From Firmicutes bacterium UBA5496 (GTDB lineage: Bacteria > Bacillota > Proteinivoracia > UBA4975): a stretch of 15,357 nt of DNA. A model generated the notes under the pieces. That model was not told where the DNA came from, made no database searches, and saw only the letters and a list, made by a program, of their open reading frames with translations. The first letter of the stretch is position 1. Every line of letters starts with the position of its first letter. Below are positions 1 to 8,081 of the stretch, in pieces. The DNA is taken from the NCBI GenBank assembly GCA_002427015.1, contig DIPE01000095.1, positions 1 to 15,357 on the forward strand. The letters run 5' to 3'. The translations under genes and the position numbers were made by a program.

Positions 1-14
1 TGTCTTTCTTCATT

Positions 15-1481
15 TCATTCCCACTCAATTGTTCCCGGGGGTTTAGGAGTGATGTCGTAGACTACCCGGTTAACCTGGTCCACTTCACTGACGATGCGCC
101 TGGAAATGCGCTCCAGCACCTCCCAGGGCAGACGGGCCCAGTCAGCGGTCATGGCATCGACGCTGGTCACTGCCCGAATGGCCACCAGCTCTTGGTAGGT
201 GCGGCGGCCGTCTCTGACACCGACGCTGCGCACTCCCGGGAGAGCGGCAAAGTACTGCCATACTTCTCGGTCCAGGCCGGCGGCGGCGATTTCCTCCCTA
301 ACGATGGCATCAGCATGCCGCACTATGTTTAAGCGCTCTTCTGTGACTTCTCCCAGCACACGTATCCCCAACCCAGGGCCGGGAAAGGGCTGACGCCATA
401 CTATTTTCTCGGACAGGCCAAGCTGCAAGCCTACTTCCCGCACTTCGTCCTTAAACAATTCCCGCACAGGTTCGCAGAGCTCAAATTCCATATCTGCAGG
501 CAAGCCGCCCACATTGTGATGGCTCTTGACGGCAACGGCGTCGCCGCTGCCGCTTTCAATGACATCAGGGTAGACAGTGCCCTGCACCAGGAATTTTGCT
601 GCTCCCAATTCCCGGGCCGCTGCTTCAAATTCCCGGATAAACTGCTCGCCAATGATCTTGCGCTTGGCCTCAGGGTCGGTAATGCCCTTTAAGCGCTGAA
701 GGAATCTCTGGCGGGCGTCAATCTGCATAACTTTGATGCCCTTGCCGGCAAAGGCCCTCATGACTTCTACCGCCTCATCCTGGCGGAGGAGGCCGTGGTC
801 AACAAAGAAACATGTCAGCTGATCGCCCACTGCCTTGTGGACCAGGGCGGCGGCGACGGCGGAATCCACGCCGCCGCTGAGGCCGCAGATGACTTTTTCC
901 ATGCCCACTTGGGCCTTGACGGCAGCAACAGTTTCGTCGATATAATCCTTCACCGACCAGTTGGGCTGGAGCTGGCAGACGCTGAGCAGGAAATTGGCCA
1001 GCAAGGCCTCAGTCTGCATGGGATTGGGGGAAAATTGCAGGCCGTAGAGTTTTTTGTCTTTATTGGCGATAGCGATAGCTTTTGAGGCTGTCCCGGCGAT
1101 TGTCATGAATCCGGAAGGGGCCTGGTCTTTACTTTGGAGCTGAATGGATGTTTGTGCCGGGAAGCCGGCAAAGAGGGGGTCATCGCTCTCAATTTCTGCA
1201 GAGAGATTGCTGTCTTCAGGTTCTGTCTTTTCCCCAGCCAGCCTGGCCAGCAGGGTTACCCCACGGCCCAGGGCCAATACCGGCCAGCCCCGGTCCAGAA
1301 GCTCAGGGGATAAATCCGTTCCGTCTCCGGAGAGGATAAGGGCCAAGGGCTTGCGGGCTGCGATTTCCTCCAGAGAGGCGTGAGGGGGCAATACCTCCGA
1401 CCAGATTCTGAGTTTGCGGATGCTTCTGGCCAGGCTGCTGTAATGGCCGTCGAAATCAATTATTATTACTGGTCTTTTCAT
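15..1481 (-). CDS. guaA: GMP synthetase with a degenerate, triad-less glutaminase domain
   Basis: Makes GMP from XMP, ATP and an amino-group donor in the last step of guanine nucleotide synthesis (cytoplasm). The 488 residues are slightly short for GuaA (about 510-525). The synthetase half is intact: PP-loop GLSGGVDSA (200-208), FFVDHGLLR (225-233), GTVYPDVIES (301-310), KSHHNVGGLP (319-328), and the C-terminal dimerisation domain ending KPPGTIEWE. The N-terminal class I glutaminase domain (about 1-170) is recognisable but dead by sequence. The nucleophile-elbow Cys (Cys86 in E. coli, GVCYGMQ) aligns with Gly72 in ALGRGVT, and the triad His and Glu of QFHPEV are Ser151 and Asn153 in QFSPNP. 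The usual SGGP loop is SGDG. I infer use of free ammonia or a separate glutaminase. ATG start with GAGGTG before it, 22 bases after the MoxR gene stop, so probably the same transcript. After its TGA, an ATG at 13-11 (MKKD...) may begin a further gene running off the window. Confidence 0.93.
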   Translation of the reverse strand: MKRPVIIIDFDGHYSSLARSIRKLRIWSEVLPPHASLEEIAARKPLALILSGDGTDLSPELLDRGWPVLALGRGVTLLARLAGEKTEPEDSNLSAEIESDDPLFAGFPAQTSIQLQSKDQAPSGFMTIAGTASKAIAIANKDKKLYGLQFSPNPMQTEALLANFLLSVCQLQPNWSVKDYIDETVAAVKAQVGMEKVICGLSGGVDSAVAAALVHKAVGDQLTCFFVDHGLLRQDEAVEVMRAFAGKGIKVMQIDARQRFLQRLKGITDPEAKRKIIGEQFIREFEAAARELGAAKFLVQGTVYPDVIESGSGDAVAVKSHHNVGGLPADMEFELCEPVRELFKDEVREVGLQLGLSEKIVWRQPFPGPGLGIRVLGEVTEERLNIVRHADAIVREEIAAAGLDREVWQYFAALPGVRSVGVRDGRRTYQELVAIRAVTSVDAMTADWARLPWEVLERISRRIVSEVDQVNRVVYDITPKPPGTIEWE

Positions 1482-1503
1482 CTATACACCTCAATTGTGA
1501 TTT

Positions 1504-2433
1504 TTAGCGGGTAGGAACGATAACTGAGTTAATGATCTTGCGGATGACATCCTGGGCCGTCTGGCCCTGGAGTTTTTCCTCAGGGTTGAGAATAACCCTG
1601 TGGGCGAGAACGGGGACCGCCATGGTCTTGATGTCGTCAGGCAGGACATAATCCCTGCCCCGCAGCCAGGCCAGGGCTTTTGCCGTCCGGACCAGGCCCA
1701 GGGAACCCCTGGGACTGGCCCCCAGGTATAAGCTGGCATGGTTGCGGGTGCGGTTGCATAACTCAACTATATAGGCTGCCAGGCTGTCGCTTAGCTTTAC
1801 TTGGGCGGCTTCCTGCTGTATTTTCAGAAGCTCGTCTATTTCCAGCACCTTTTCCAGCGAATCCAAGGGATGCTTTCCATGTTCCTGAGCGCGGATAATT
1901 TCCACCTCGGTTGCAGGGGAAGGATAGCCGATTTCTAAGCGAAGCAGAAACCGGTCTAATTGCGCTTCCGGCAGGGGAAAAGTTCCCTCATACTCAATGG
2001 GGTTTTGCGTGGCCAGGACCATAAAGGGCTGAGGCAGAGGCCTGGTCTCGCCGTCCACGGTGAGCTGGCGCTCCTCCATGGCTTCCAGCAAACTGGACTG
2101 AGTCTTAGGGGAGGTGCGGTTTATCTCATCCGCCAGGACGATATTGGCCATGACCGGACCGGGCCGGTATTGAAACTCCATGGTCTTCTGATTGTAAATC
2201 TGCACTCCCACTACGTCGGAAGGCAACAGGTCGGGAGTGAACTGAATGCGGCTGAACTTGCACCCCAGGGAGCGGGCCAGCCCTTTGACCAGCATGGTCT
2301 TGCCCAAGCCGGGGACGTCCTCAACAAGCACGTGGCCTTGGCAAATGAGGGCCACCGCCACAATTTCAACCACTGATTCTTTGCCGATTAATACCTTATT
2401 CAGATTATCCATCAGTGCTTGGAGTTTGTTCAT
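1504..2433 (-). CDS. MoxR-family AAA+ ATPase
   Basis: A 309-residue AAA+ ATPase of the MoxR group, which is thought to act as a chaperone-like remodelling enzyme for partner proteins, often ones with von Willebrand or DUF58 domains. Visible motifs are Walker A in VEDVPGLGKTML (37-48), Walker B in NIVLADEINRTSP (97-109), a sensor region ATQNPIEYEGTFPLPEAQLD, and the C-terminal lid with ASPRGSLGLVRTAKA. Length and motif order are normal. It starts at an ATG preceded by GAAGGG, 17 bases after the stop of the transglutaminase-like gene, and is followed 22 bases later by guaA. In many genomes the MoxR gene comes first in such clusters; here it is third, after the DUF58 and transglutaminase-like genes. 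The client and biological role cannot be read from the sequence; the family assignment is secure. Confidence 0.95.
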   Translation of the reverse strand: MNKLQALMDNLNKVLIGKESVVEIVAVALICQGHVLVEDVPGLGKTMLVKGLARSLGCKFSRIQFTPDLLPSDVVGVQIYNQKTMEFQYRPGPVMANIVLADEINRTSPKTQSSLLEAMEERQLTVDGETRPLPQPFMVLATQNPIEYEGTFPLPEAQLDRFLLRLEIGYPSPATEVEIIRAQEHGKHPLDSLEKVLEIDELLKIQQEAAQVKLSDSLAAYIVELCNRTRNHASLYLGASPRGSLGLVRTAKALAWLRGRDYVLPDDIKTMAVPVLAHRVILNPEEKLQGQTAQDVIRKIINSVIVPTR

Positions 2434-2450
2434 AGTATTCCCTTCTTTCT

Positions 2451-4472
2451 TTACGAATGTCTCTTTGTATGGGTTATACGATGGAAAAACAGCCCCAGCA
2501 GGGATAAATGCTTGCCCAGGCGCCGTTCCTGTTTAGCAGGTTCTTCAGCGCCGCCGTAAACAGAGTCCTCAAACTGGCGGACAAAGCCAGTAAGCCTTGG
2601 CCGGTCGGGCAGGCTGTCCACCCGGTTCAGATGTTCCCGGGGGGTCTCCCACTGACGCCGTTGCCAGCCAAAAAGCCTGAGACGGGTCTGCAGCCGGGCG
2701 TAAATTTCCCGGATGCCGCCACCCCTTCCGCTCCATAGGAGGAGCACAAAGGCAGCTATAAGGATCAGTCCAGCCCCTCCCGCTGCATATGCCCACCAGT
2801 TTCCCGGTTTCTTGGCATCGGGCTTGTGGGGCTCGGGCTTTTCAGGTCCGGGATTGGGGTCGGGTTTATCCTCCGGGATAGGAGTTGAGGGACCAACGAC
2901 ATCGGGGTCAGTAACCCCTACCTCCGTCCGCAGATGGGCGCCCCCAGGGGTGGGCTCAAAAGGCACCCAGCCATATCCTTCAAACCATACTTCCGCCCAA
3001 GAATGGGCGTGACTGTTGCGGACAAGGTACTTGCCATCTTCCCAGGCTCCATAACTGTAACCCTTCACCCAGCGGGCAGGCAAGCCCACCGACCGGGCCA
3101 TCACCACAAAAGCTGTGGAAAAATGCACACAGTAGCCTGTCCTTCGCTTAAACAAAAAGTTTTCGACAAAATCCTCATCCGCCGCCGGCGCCAGGGTATC
3201 CAGAGAATAATCCCAGCCGTAGCGCAGGAAGGAGGCCAAAGCTACAGCCTTATCATAGCCGTTAGTCTCTTCCTCCACCAGAGACAGAGCCAGCTTCTGA
3301 ACACTGTCCGAGACATTTTCTAAGGACAAATAGCTGGAATCGATACCTGTATTGGGCAGCTGCCGCAGGACATCAGGATCATCTGCCGGCAAAAGTGCAG
3401 TCAGGCGGTATTGATCACCTGCTCTGAGATTGGCGTTGTACTGATAATCTTCATAGGGGAAGACTTGGCCAACCTCGGCAGGATAGAAGACTTCAACTTG
3501 GCAGTCCGCTTCTATGTTTAGGGGATAGCGGGGGGCGAAGACGAACTCGGCAGGAGCTAGAACTTCGACAATTATCTCTATTTCTTTGCCCTCCAGGTGT
3601 TTAGGCGCTAGCTTAGGAACAGGTTCCTGAATCACGGAGTCCACCCTCCAGCCCTTGCCGGTATACTGCCATCTGGTTTCTCCCCTGAGATAGACGGGAA
3701 CCGGACTTGTCACCAGCAGGGCAGGGGTCTCGTCTTCTTCCAGGGGCCCGCCCAGGACCTCATCAAAAACCCTGTAGCCAACCCGGCCCCGGGGAGGGGC
3801 AAAGGGGTCATACTTCCAAGCCACTCCTTCACCCAGCCAATTGCCAAAATCCAGGCCGGGGTCGGGCAGGGCCCAGGATACAGAGGTGAGCACCAGCACC
3901 CAAACCAGCAAATTCCATAGCCAGCGGCCTATGGGAAAGGAATCGCCTATCTCCAGAGGGGCAGTGGCCTTAATGATTAACCCAAATATCACATAGAAAA
4001 TAACATACCAGACAGAACCATCTCCCTGCCATATATAAGCGGCACTGAGCAGAGCCGTGCCCAAACAGAGAAAGAGGGTAATCCCCCTGCCCCGCAAGAA
4101 AATACGGGAAAAAAGCGTCTGCATTAACATAACTGCAGCCAGAGTCAGAACCATCGCTGTAACCGGCTCAACTATTACAAGGCCTTGTTTGCTGATGGCC
4201 AGCAGGTCCTTGCCCACATCCTGGCGGAGCCAGGTGAGCCAACTGGGGTCAAAGAAGCTGCCGATATAATAATTTCTGTGCACTAACAAAAGGGAGAGCA
4301 CTATTTTTATAACGATAGCAAACTTGGGCACAACCAGGTCTGCCAAAAGAAAGAAAAGAAAGACCAGGATTAGGATGCCGGAATTGATAAAAGTCAGGAC
4401 AGAGTTCAGTCCCGCCACCAAGATAATAAACCATAACCCGCATAAGACTCTTTTTATCAGGTCGGCACGCAT
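2451..4472 (-). CDS. Membrane-anchored transglutaminase-like (TgpA-type) protein
   Basis: A 673-residue membrane protein. The first 200 residues hold about six hydrophobic segments. A long extracytoplasmic stretch follows, with a transglutaminase-like core at roughly 390-510. The core has the catalytic Cys448 in RRTGYCVHFSTAF, His490 in NSHAHSWAEVWF, and an acidic residue in WVPFEPTPG (Glu506, where many relatives have Asp; Glu also occurs in this family). A Pro/Lys/Glu-rich linker (about 525-565) leads to one more membrane segment (about 568-592) and a cytoplasmic tail of the DUF4129 kind. Family members are presumed to cleave or crosslink peptides outside the membrane, and the Pseudomonas TgpA relative is essential; the substrate here is unknown. 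The ATG touches the upstream DUF58 stop with no gap (TAAATG), and GGAAG sits just upstream, which suggests translational coupling. Its close partners are the DUF58 protein before it and the MoxR ATPase after it. Confidence 0.93.
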   Translation of the reverse strand: MRADLIKRVLCGLWFIILVAGLNSVLTFINSGILILVFLFFLLADLVVPKFAIVIKIVLSLLLVHRNYYIGSFFDPSWLTWLRQDVGKDLLAISKQGLVIVEPVTAMVLTLAAVMLMQTLFSRIFLRGRGITLFLCLGTALLSAAYIWQGDGSVWYVIFYVIFGLIIKATAPLEIGDSFPIGRWLWNLLVWVLVLTSVSWALPDPGLDFGNWLGEGVAWKYDPFAPPRGRVGYRVFDEVLGGPLEEDETPALLVTSPVPVYLRGETRWQYTGKGWRVDSVIQEPVPKLAPKHLEGKEIEIIVEVLAPAEFVFAPRYPLNIEADCQVEVFYPAEVGQVFPYEDYQYNANLRAGDQYRLTALLPADDPDVLRQLPNTGIDSSYLSLENVSDSVQKLALSLVEEETNGYDKAVALASFLRYGWDYSLDTLAPAADEDFVENFLFKRRTGYCVHFSTAFVVMARSVGLPARWVKGYSYGAWEDGKYLVRNSHAHSWAEVWFEGYGWVPFEPTPGGAHLRTEVGVTDPDVVGPSTPIPEDKPDPNPGPEKPEPHKPDAKKPGNWWAYAAGGAGLILIAAFVLLLWSGRGGGIREIYARLQTRLRLFGWQRRQWETPREHLNRVDSLPDRPRLTGFVRQFEDSVYGGAEEPAKQERRLGKHLSLLGLFFHRITHTKRHS

Positions 4473-5675
4473 TTAGTTCACTTCCTTTTTTGCCGCCGGG
4501 ATCAGGTCTTCTGCCTTATCAATGACTATTTCCGTAAACAATCCCTCTCTTCTGGGCAGGGCACTGGATTCTTCAGACTTGCCATTGACCAATACAAGAG
4601 TAACGGAATTCCCCCGCACCGACAAGTGGCGCAGCACTCTCTCCAGCCTGGCGCCCCGGTGAGAGGAGACAACGACTACACTATTATCCCGGATAAACAT
4701 TTCCTGATACAGCAACTTAGTCATGATATCTCTGCCGTCAGAGGCAATGGCGGCCAGATGTCCCAGAAGATTATAATAATCCGCCCGGGAATTTACCGAA
4801 AGCTGTCCCCGCTGTCTTGTATAATTACTGTGAAAGCGGGTGGGAATGTGAGCAGCTACTGCAGCCTTGACCAGAGAGGCGGCCACAGTCACTGCCTCTT
4901 CAAACGCCGGGTCAAATTCTCTGTTCCAGGCATCGATTGAACAATCCAGAATCACCAGAGCAAAACTCATAAGCAAAGGCTCAAATTCTTTGGACTGCAG
5001 ATGACTGGTTTTGGCAGTGGACTTCCAGTCAATGAGGCTTAACCTGTCGCCGGGATGATAATCCCGGATACCCGCCAGCTGAGTCTGGCTCTGATTGAAG
5101 GTTTTTCTGGCTATTACCGACCCTTCTACCCGGCGGGGGAAGAATTTCAGGGCAGGCAATTCTATTGTGCGTGGATAAACCACCAATTGTGCCGGCTTTC
5201 TCATTCGCCCCTTGTAGGCAACAAAACCCAAGGGATCCCCGGACTTATACTCCAATGCATCCCATGTATGTATACCCCGAGGAATACTGGGAACCAAGTA
5301 AGTTGAATACTGAACAACGCCTTTGCGGGCCCAGGCCAATTTCCCCGCGGGCTCCTTGGTTATTTGTCGCTCCAACACCTGGGGCAGGGCATCATGAATT
5401 TCCAGCCAGGGCCAGGGCAAAAAACTGAACACCCGGGTTCGCAGGATTACCATAAGGTTTGAGCCGGCTTCCAGAATGGTTTTTTCAGTATTAAAACTCC
5501 TGGATATCTCAAGGTTGGTCCACTTGCGCCAGCGATAGACTAAAGTCAGAACGACGCAGCCCGTGCTCAAGTAAAAAAGAAACCACAGCAAGGGCTCGTG
5601 CAGCCAGGCGGCATAGATCAGGGCAGCGCCGGCAAAGAGGGGCATAGCCCAGAATCCTCCCTTAAAATTTACCAA
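4473..5675 (-). CDS. DUF58 domain protein
   Basis: A 400-residue protein with two hydrophobic segments near the N-terminus (about 9-45) and the DUF58 hallmark YHPGDRLSLIDWKSTAKT (about 205-222). A von Willebrand A-like fold probably lies around it: the segment LVILDCSIDAWNREFDPAFE has a degenerate metal-site look. DUF58 proteins are regular partners of MoxR ATPases and TgpA-like proteins, as here; their biochemical function is not established. The longest reading starts at TTG (5675-5673) behind GAGGGGGTGAGG. An ATG at residue 11 (5645-5643), behind AAGGGAGG at a 10-base spacing, is an equally good start that would still keep the first membrane segment. It is the first gene after the groEL terminator. 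I found no convincing sigma-A promoter in the 150 bases before it. Confidence 0.9.
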   Translation of the reverse strand: MVNFKGGFWAMPLFAGAALIYAAWLHEPLLWFLFYLSTGCVVLTLVYRWRKWTNLEISRSFNTEKTILEAGSNLMVILRTRVFSFLPWPWLEIHDALPQVLERQITKEPAGKLAWARKGVVQYSTYLVPSIPRGIHTWDALEYKSGDPLGFVAYKGRMRKPAQLVVYPRTIELPALKFFPRRVEGSVIARKTFNQSQTQLAGIRDYHPGDRLSLIDWKSTAKTSHLQSKEFEPLLMSFALVILDCSIDAWNREFDPAFEEAVTVAASLVKAAVAAHIPTRFHSNYTRQRGQLSVNSRADYYNLLGHLAAIASDGRDIMTKLLYQEMFIRDNSVVVVSSHRGARLERVLRHLSVRGNSVTLVLVNGKSEESSALPRREGLFTEIVIDKAEDLIPAAKKEVN

Positions 5676-5826
5676 AACCTCACCCCCTCACAATTAATTG
5701 TTCCTTATTACTTCGGCAATTCCTGCCAAAAGCCTGCCCCTAACACAATTTCGTAATATACAGCAAGCAAGATGGTTCTGAATGCTTGATTTATCTGTCC
5801 TATTTCGTTGAATTGGACAAGGGCAT

Positions 5827-5856
5827 AAAAAAAGGACCGTCCTTGGGACAGTCCTT
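5827..5856 (-). terminator. Intrinsic terminator of groES-groEL
   Basis: On the minus strand an 11-base-pair stem (5846-5856 with 5832-5842, one T-G wobble) closes a 3-base loop, and its 3' strand runs into seven T residues (5833-5827). It lies 8 bases after the groEL stop codon, so it ends the chaperonin transcript and separates it from the DUF58 gene. Confidence 0.93.
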
Positions 5857-5863
5857 CTTGATA

Positions 5864-7495
5864 CTACATCATGGGCATGCCGCCGCCCATTCCTCCCATA
5901 CCGCCGCCGGGGCCAGCAGCTTCCTTTTCAGGAATGTCTGAGACAACGGCTTCAGTAGTCAGGAACATGGCAGAAATGCTGGCTGCATTCTGCAGGGCAG
6001 AGCGAGTGACCTTTGCCGGGTCAACGATACCGGCCTTGACCATATCTTCGTATACTTCGGTGAGGGCGTTAAAGCCAACGCCAACAGGTTCATTCTTAAG
6101 GCGTTCAACCACTACTGAACCTTCGAGACCGGCATTTTCAGCGATCATGCGCACAGGCTCTTCCAATGCCCGGCGAATGATGTTGATACCAGTTAGCTCG
6201 TCGCCCTGAGCAGTGATTTTGCCAAGAGCCGGAATGGCGTTGATAAAGGCTGTGCCGCCGCCGGCGACGACCCCTTCTTCAACTGCTGCCTTGGTGGCAG
6301 ACAGAGCATCCTCAATGCGCAATTTGATTTCTTTGAGCTCGGTTTCGGTGGCAGCGCCCACTTCAATGACAGCTACGCCGCCAGCCAGTTTGGCCAGGCG
6401 CTCCTGCAGTTTTTCCCGGTCAAAATCAGAGGTGGAATCTTCAATCTGCACCCGCAGCTGGGCAATGCGCTTCTTAATCTCTTCAGCCTCACCCTGGCCA
6501 TCCACAATGATAGTGTCTTCCTTGGTGACTTTCACCTGGCGGGCCCGGCCCAGCATGCTGATTTCAGCGTTCTTGAGGTCAAGGCCTAGTTCTTCGGAAA
6601 TTACATGGCCGCCGGTCAAGGTGGCGATATCTTCCAGCATGGCCTTGCGGCGATCGCCAAAGCCGGGAGCTTTGACTGCTACACAAGTAAAGGTTCCCCG
6701 CAGTTTGTTGACAACCAGGGTAGCCAGAGCTTCTCCATCCACATCCTCGGCGATGAGGACCAAGGGTTTGCCCTGCTGCAAAATCTTTTCCAGCACAGGC
6801 AGGATGTCCTGAACGCTGCTAATCTTGCGGTCGGTGATGAGAATAAAGGGCTCCTCTAAAACTGCTTCCATCTTTTCGGTGTCGGTGACCATGTAAGGAG
6901 AGATATATCCCCGGTCAAACTGCATGCCTTCAACAATCTTGAGGCTGGTGCCAAAGCCCTTGGATTCTTCCACGGTGATGACGCCATCCTTGCCGACTTT
7001 TTCCATAGCTTCAGCAATCAGTTGTCCGACTTCTTCATCATCGGCGGAAATGGCGGCCACCCGGGCGATATCATCTCTTCCCTTAATGGGCTTGCTGATT
7101 TTCTTGATTTCGTCTACAACAGTCTTGACTGCTTTTTCAATGCCCTTACGCAGAATCATTGGGTTGGCGCCGGCAGTGACATTCTTGATGCCTTCGCGAA
7201 TGATGGCCTGAGCCAGGATTGTAGCGGTGGTAGTGCCGTCGCCGGCAACATCCTGAGTCTTGGTGGCCACTTCTTTGACCAGCTGGGCGCCCATGTTTTC
7301 AAAACCGTCTTCCAGCTCGATTTCCCGTGCGATTGTCACCCCGTCATTGGTGATAAGGGGAGAACCGAACTTCTTATCTAAAACCACATTGCGGCCCTTG
7401 GGCCCCAAGGTAACCTTTACGGTATCAGCCAGGGTGTTGACGCCCCGCTCCAGTGACCTGCGGGCTTCTTCCCGGAACAGTATTTCCTTAGCCAT
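5864..7495 (-). CDS. groEL: Chaperonin GroEL (Hsp60)
   Basis: The 60-kDa chaperonin subunit, which forms a double heptameric ring that folds proteins with GroES and ATP in the cytoplasm. At 543 residues it has normal length and all the expected marks: start MAKEILFREEAR, nucleotide-binding TLGPKGRNVVLD and DVAGDGTTTAT, the GVVAGGGTAF segment (about 410-420) in the C-terminal equatorial part, and a GGM-repeat tail ending GGGMPMM. It is the second gene of the operon, 28 bases after groES, behind AAAGGAGG. Heat-shock control comes from the CIRCE operator ahead of groES. A terminator follows at once. Confidence 0.99.
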   Translation of the reverse strand: MAKEILFREEARRSLERGVNTLADTVKVTLGPKGRNVVLDKKFGSPLITNDGVTIAREIELEDGFENMGAQLVKEVATKTQDVAGDGTTTATILAQAIIREGIKNVTAGANPMILRKGIEKAVKTVVDEIKKISKPIKGRDDIARVAAISADDEEVGQLIAEAMEKVGKDGVITVEESKGFGTSLKIVEGMQFDRGYISPYMVTDTEKMEAVLEEPFILITDRKISSVQDILPVLEKILQQGKPLVLIAEDVDGEALATLVVNKLRGTFTCVAVKAPGFGDRRKAMLEDIATLTGGHVISEELGLDLKNAEISMLGRARQVKVTKEDTIIVDGQGEAEEIKKRIAQLRVQIEDSTSDFDREKLQERLAKLAGGVAVIEVGAATETELKEIKLRIEDALSATKAAVEEGVVAGGGTAFINAIPALGKITAQGDELTGINIIRRALEEPVRMIAENAGLEGSVVVERLKNEPVGVGFNALTEVYEDMVKAGIVDPAKVTRSALQNAASISAMFLTTEAVVSDIPEKEAAGPGGGMGGMGGGMPMM

Positions 7496-7523
7496 TCTTA
7501 CTCCTCCTTTATACTATGTTCCC

Positions 7524-7814
7524 TTAACCGATTACAGCCAGAATATCCCGCTCGCTGAGAATCAGGTATTCCTGGCCATCTTTTTTGATTTCGGTGCCGG
7601 CATACTTAGAATAAATAACCCTGTCCCCGACCTTGACTTCTAATTCCTGGCGAGTTCCATTATCCAGGACTTTGCCGCTGCCAACAGCGATAATTTCACC
7701 TTCCTGGGGTTTTTCCTTGGCCTTGTCCGGCAAAACGATGCCGCTGGGGGTAACTTCGTCCTGTTCTAGCGCTTTAATTACCACGCGATCGCCAAGAGGC
7801 TTGATGTTCATCAA
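7524..7814 (-). CDS. groES: Co-chaperonin GroES (Hsp10)
   Basis: The 10-kDa lid of the GroEL chamber. It is 96 residues long, the normal length, beginning MNIKPLGDRVVIKALE after one extra Met and ending ERDILAVIG. It contains the mobile-loop region (TPSGIVLPDKAKEKPQEG) and GDRVIYSKYAGTEI. Two ATG codons sit in tandem at the start (MM); AAAGGAGGT lies 7 bases before the first, and either could be used. It is the first gene of the heat-shock operon, directly downstream of the CIRCE operator. Confidence 0.99.
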   Translation of the reverse strand: MMNIKPLGDRVVIKALEQDEVTPSGIVLPDKAKEKPQEGEIIAVGSGKVLDNGTRQELEVKVGDRVIYSKYAGTEIKKDGQEYLILSERDILAVIG

Positions 7815-7850
7815 ATTGACCTCCTTTTGTAGAATATGTTTTTTATTTTG

Positions 7851-7877
7851 TTAGCACTCTCCCTTGTCGAGTGCTAA
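7851..7877 (-). promoter_or_regulatory. CIRCE operator (HrcA binding site)
   Basis: A perfect inverted repeat, TTAGCACTC at 7851-7859 and GAGTGCTAA at 7869-7877, separated by 9 bases, matches the CIRCE consensus exactly. It lies between the groES promoter and start codon, 36 bases before the ATG. From the family, the HrcA repressor binds here and releases on heat shock; hrcA itself is not in the window. Confidence 0.98.
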
Positions 7878-7888
7878 TACCAATTATT

Positions 7889-7917
7889 ATTTTACGTATA
7901 TAAGCTCTTAAGGGCAA
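7889..7917 (-). promoter_or_regulatory. groES-groEL promoter (sigma-A-like)
   Basis: On the minus strand, a -35 TTGCCC (7917-7912) and a -10 TAAAAT (7894-7889) are separated by exactly 17 bases. The predicted start of transcription falls just before the CIRCE element, the usual arrangement in Firmicutes, where HrcA on CIRCE blocks the housekeeping polymerase. Confidence 0.75.
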
Positions 7918-8048
7918 GAATGATATTTTGCGTATTTAGGCGATTAGTGGCCAATAACTGGCACATGCTCCATAAAGCTCTTGTTTCTGCCGGCTTCTTT
8001 CCTGATGCCACCATAACATTATAACCCCAATACAGGTCAAATATGCAT

Positions 8049-8075
8049 AAAACCCCAGCCGCAAAGGGCTGGGGG
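8049..8075 (-). terminator. Intrinsic terminator of the fdhD/membrane-pair operon
   Basis: On the minus strand CCCCAGCC (8074-8067) pairs perfectly with GGCTGGGG (8060-8053) around a 6-base loop, and the stem is followed by TTTTAT. It sits 7 bases after the stop of the last membrane-protein gene and so closes the selenium/fdhD transcription unit. The stretch from here to the groES promoter holds nothing else that I can identify. Confidence 0.85.
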
Positions 8076-8081
8076 ACATAT

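Noticed and set aside
5676..5826. Possible promoter for the DUF58 operon (TTGTCC about 19 bases before GATAAA; TATATT further on)
   Set aside because: The spacing or the -35 match is poor in every pairing tried, so I leave it uncalled although some promoter after the groEL terminator is expected.
6213..6812. Long plus-strand open frame opposite groEL (199 codons), and similar ones opposite selB and selA
   Set aside because: These are antisense shadows of strongly conserved genes with GC-rich third positions; they have serine/alanine/arginine-rich nonsense composition and no ribosome sites.
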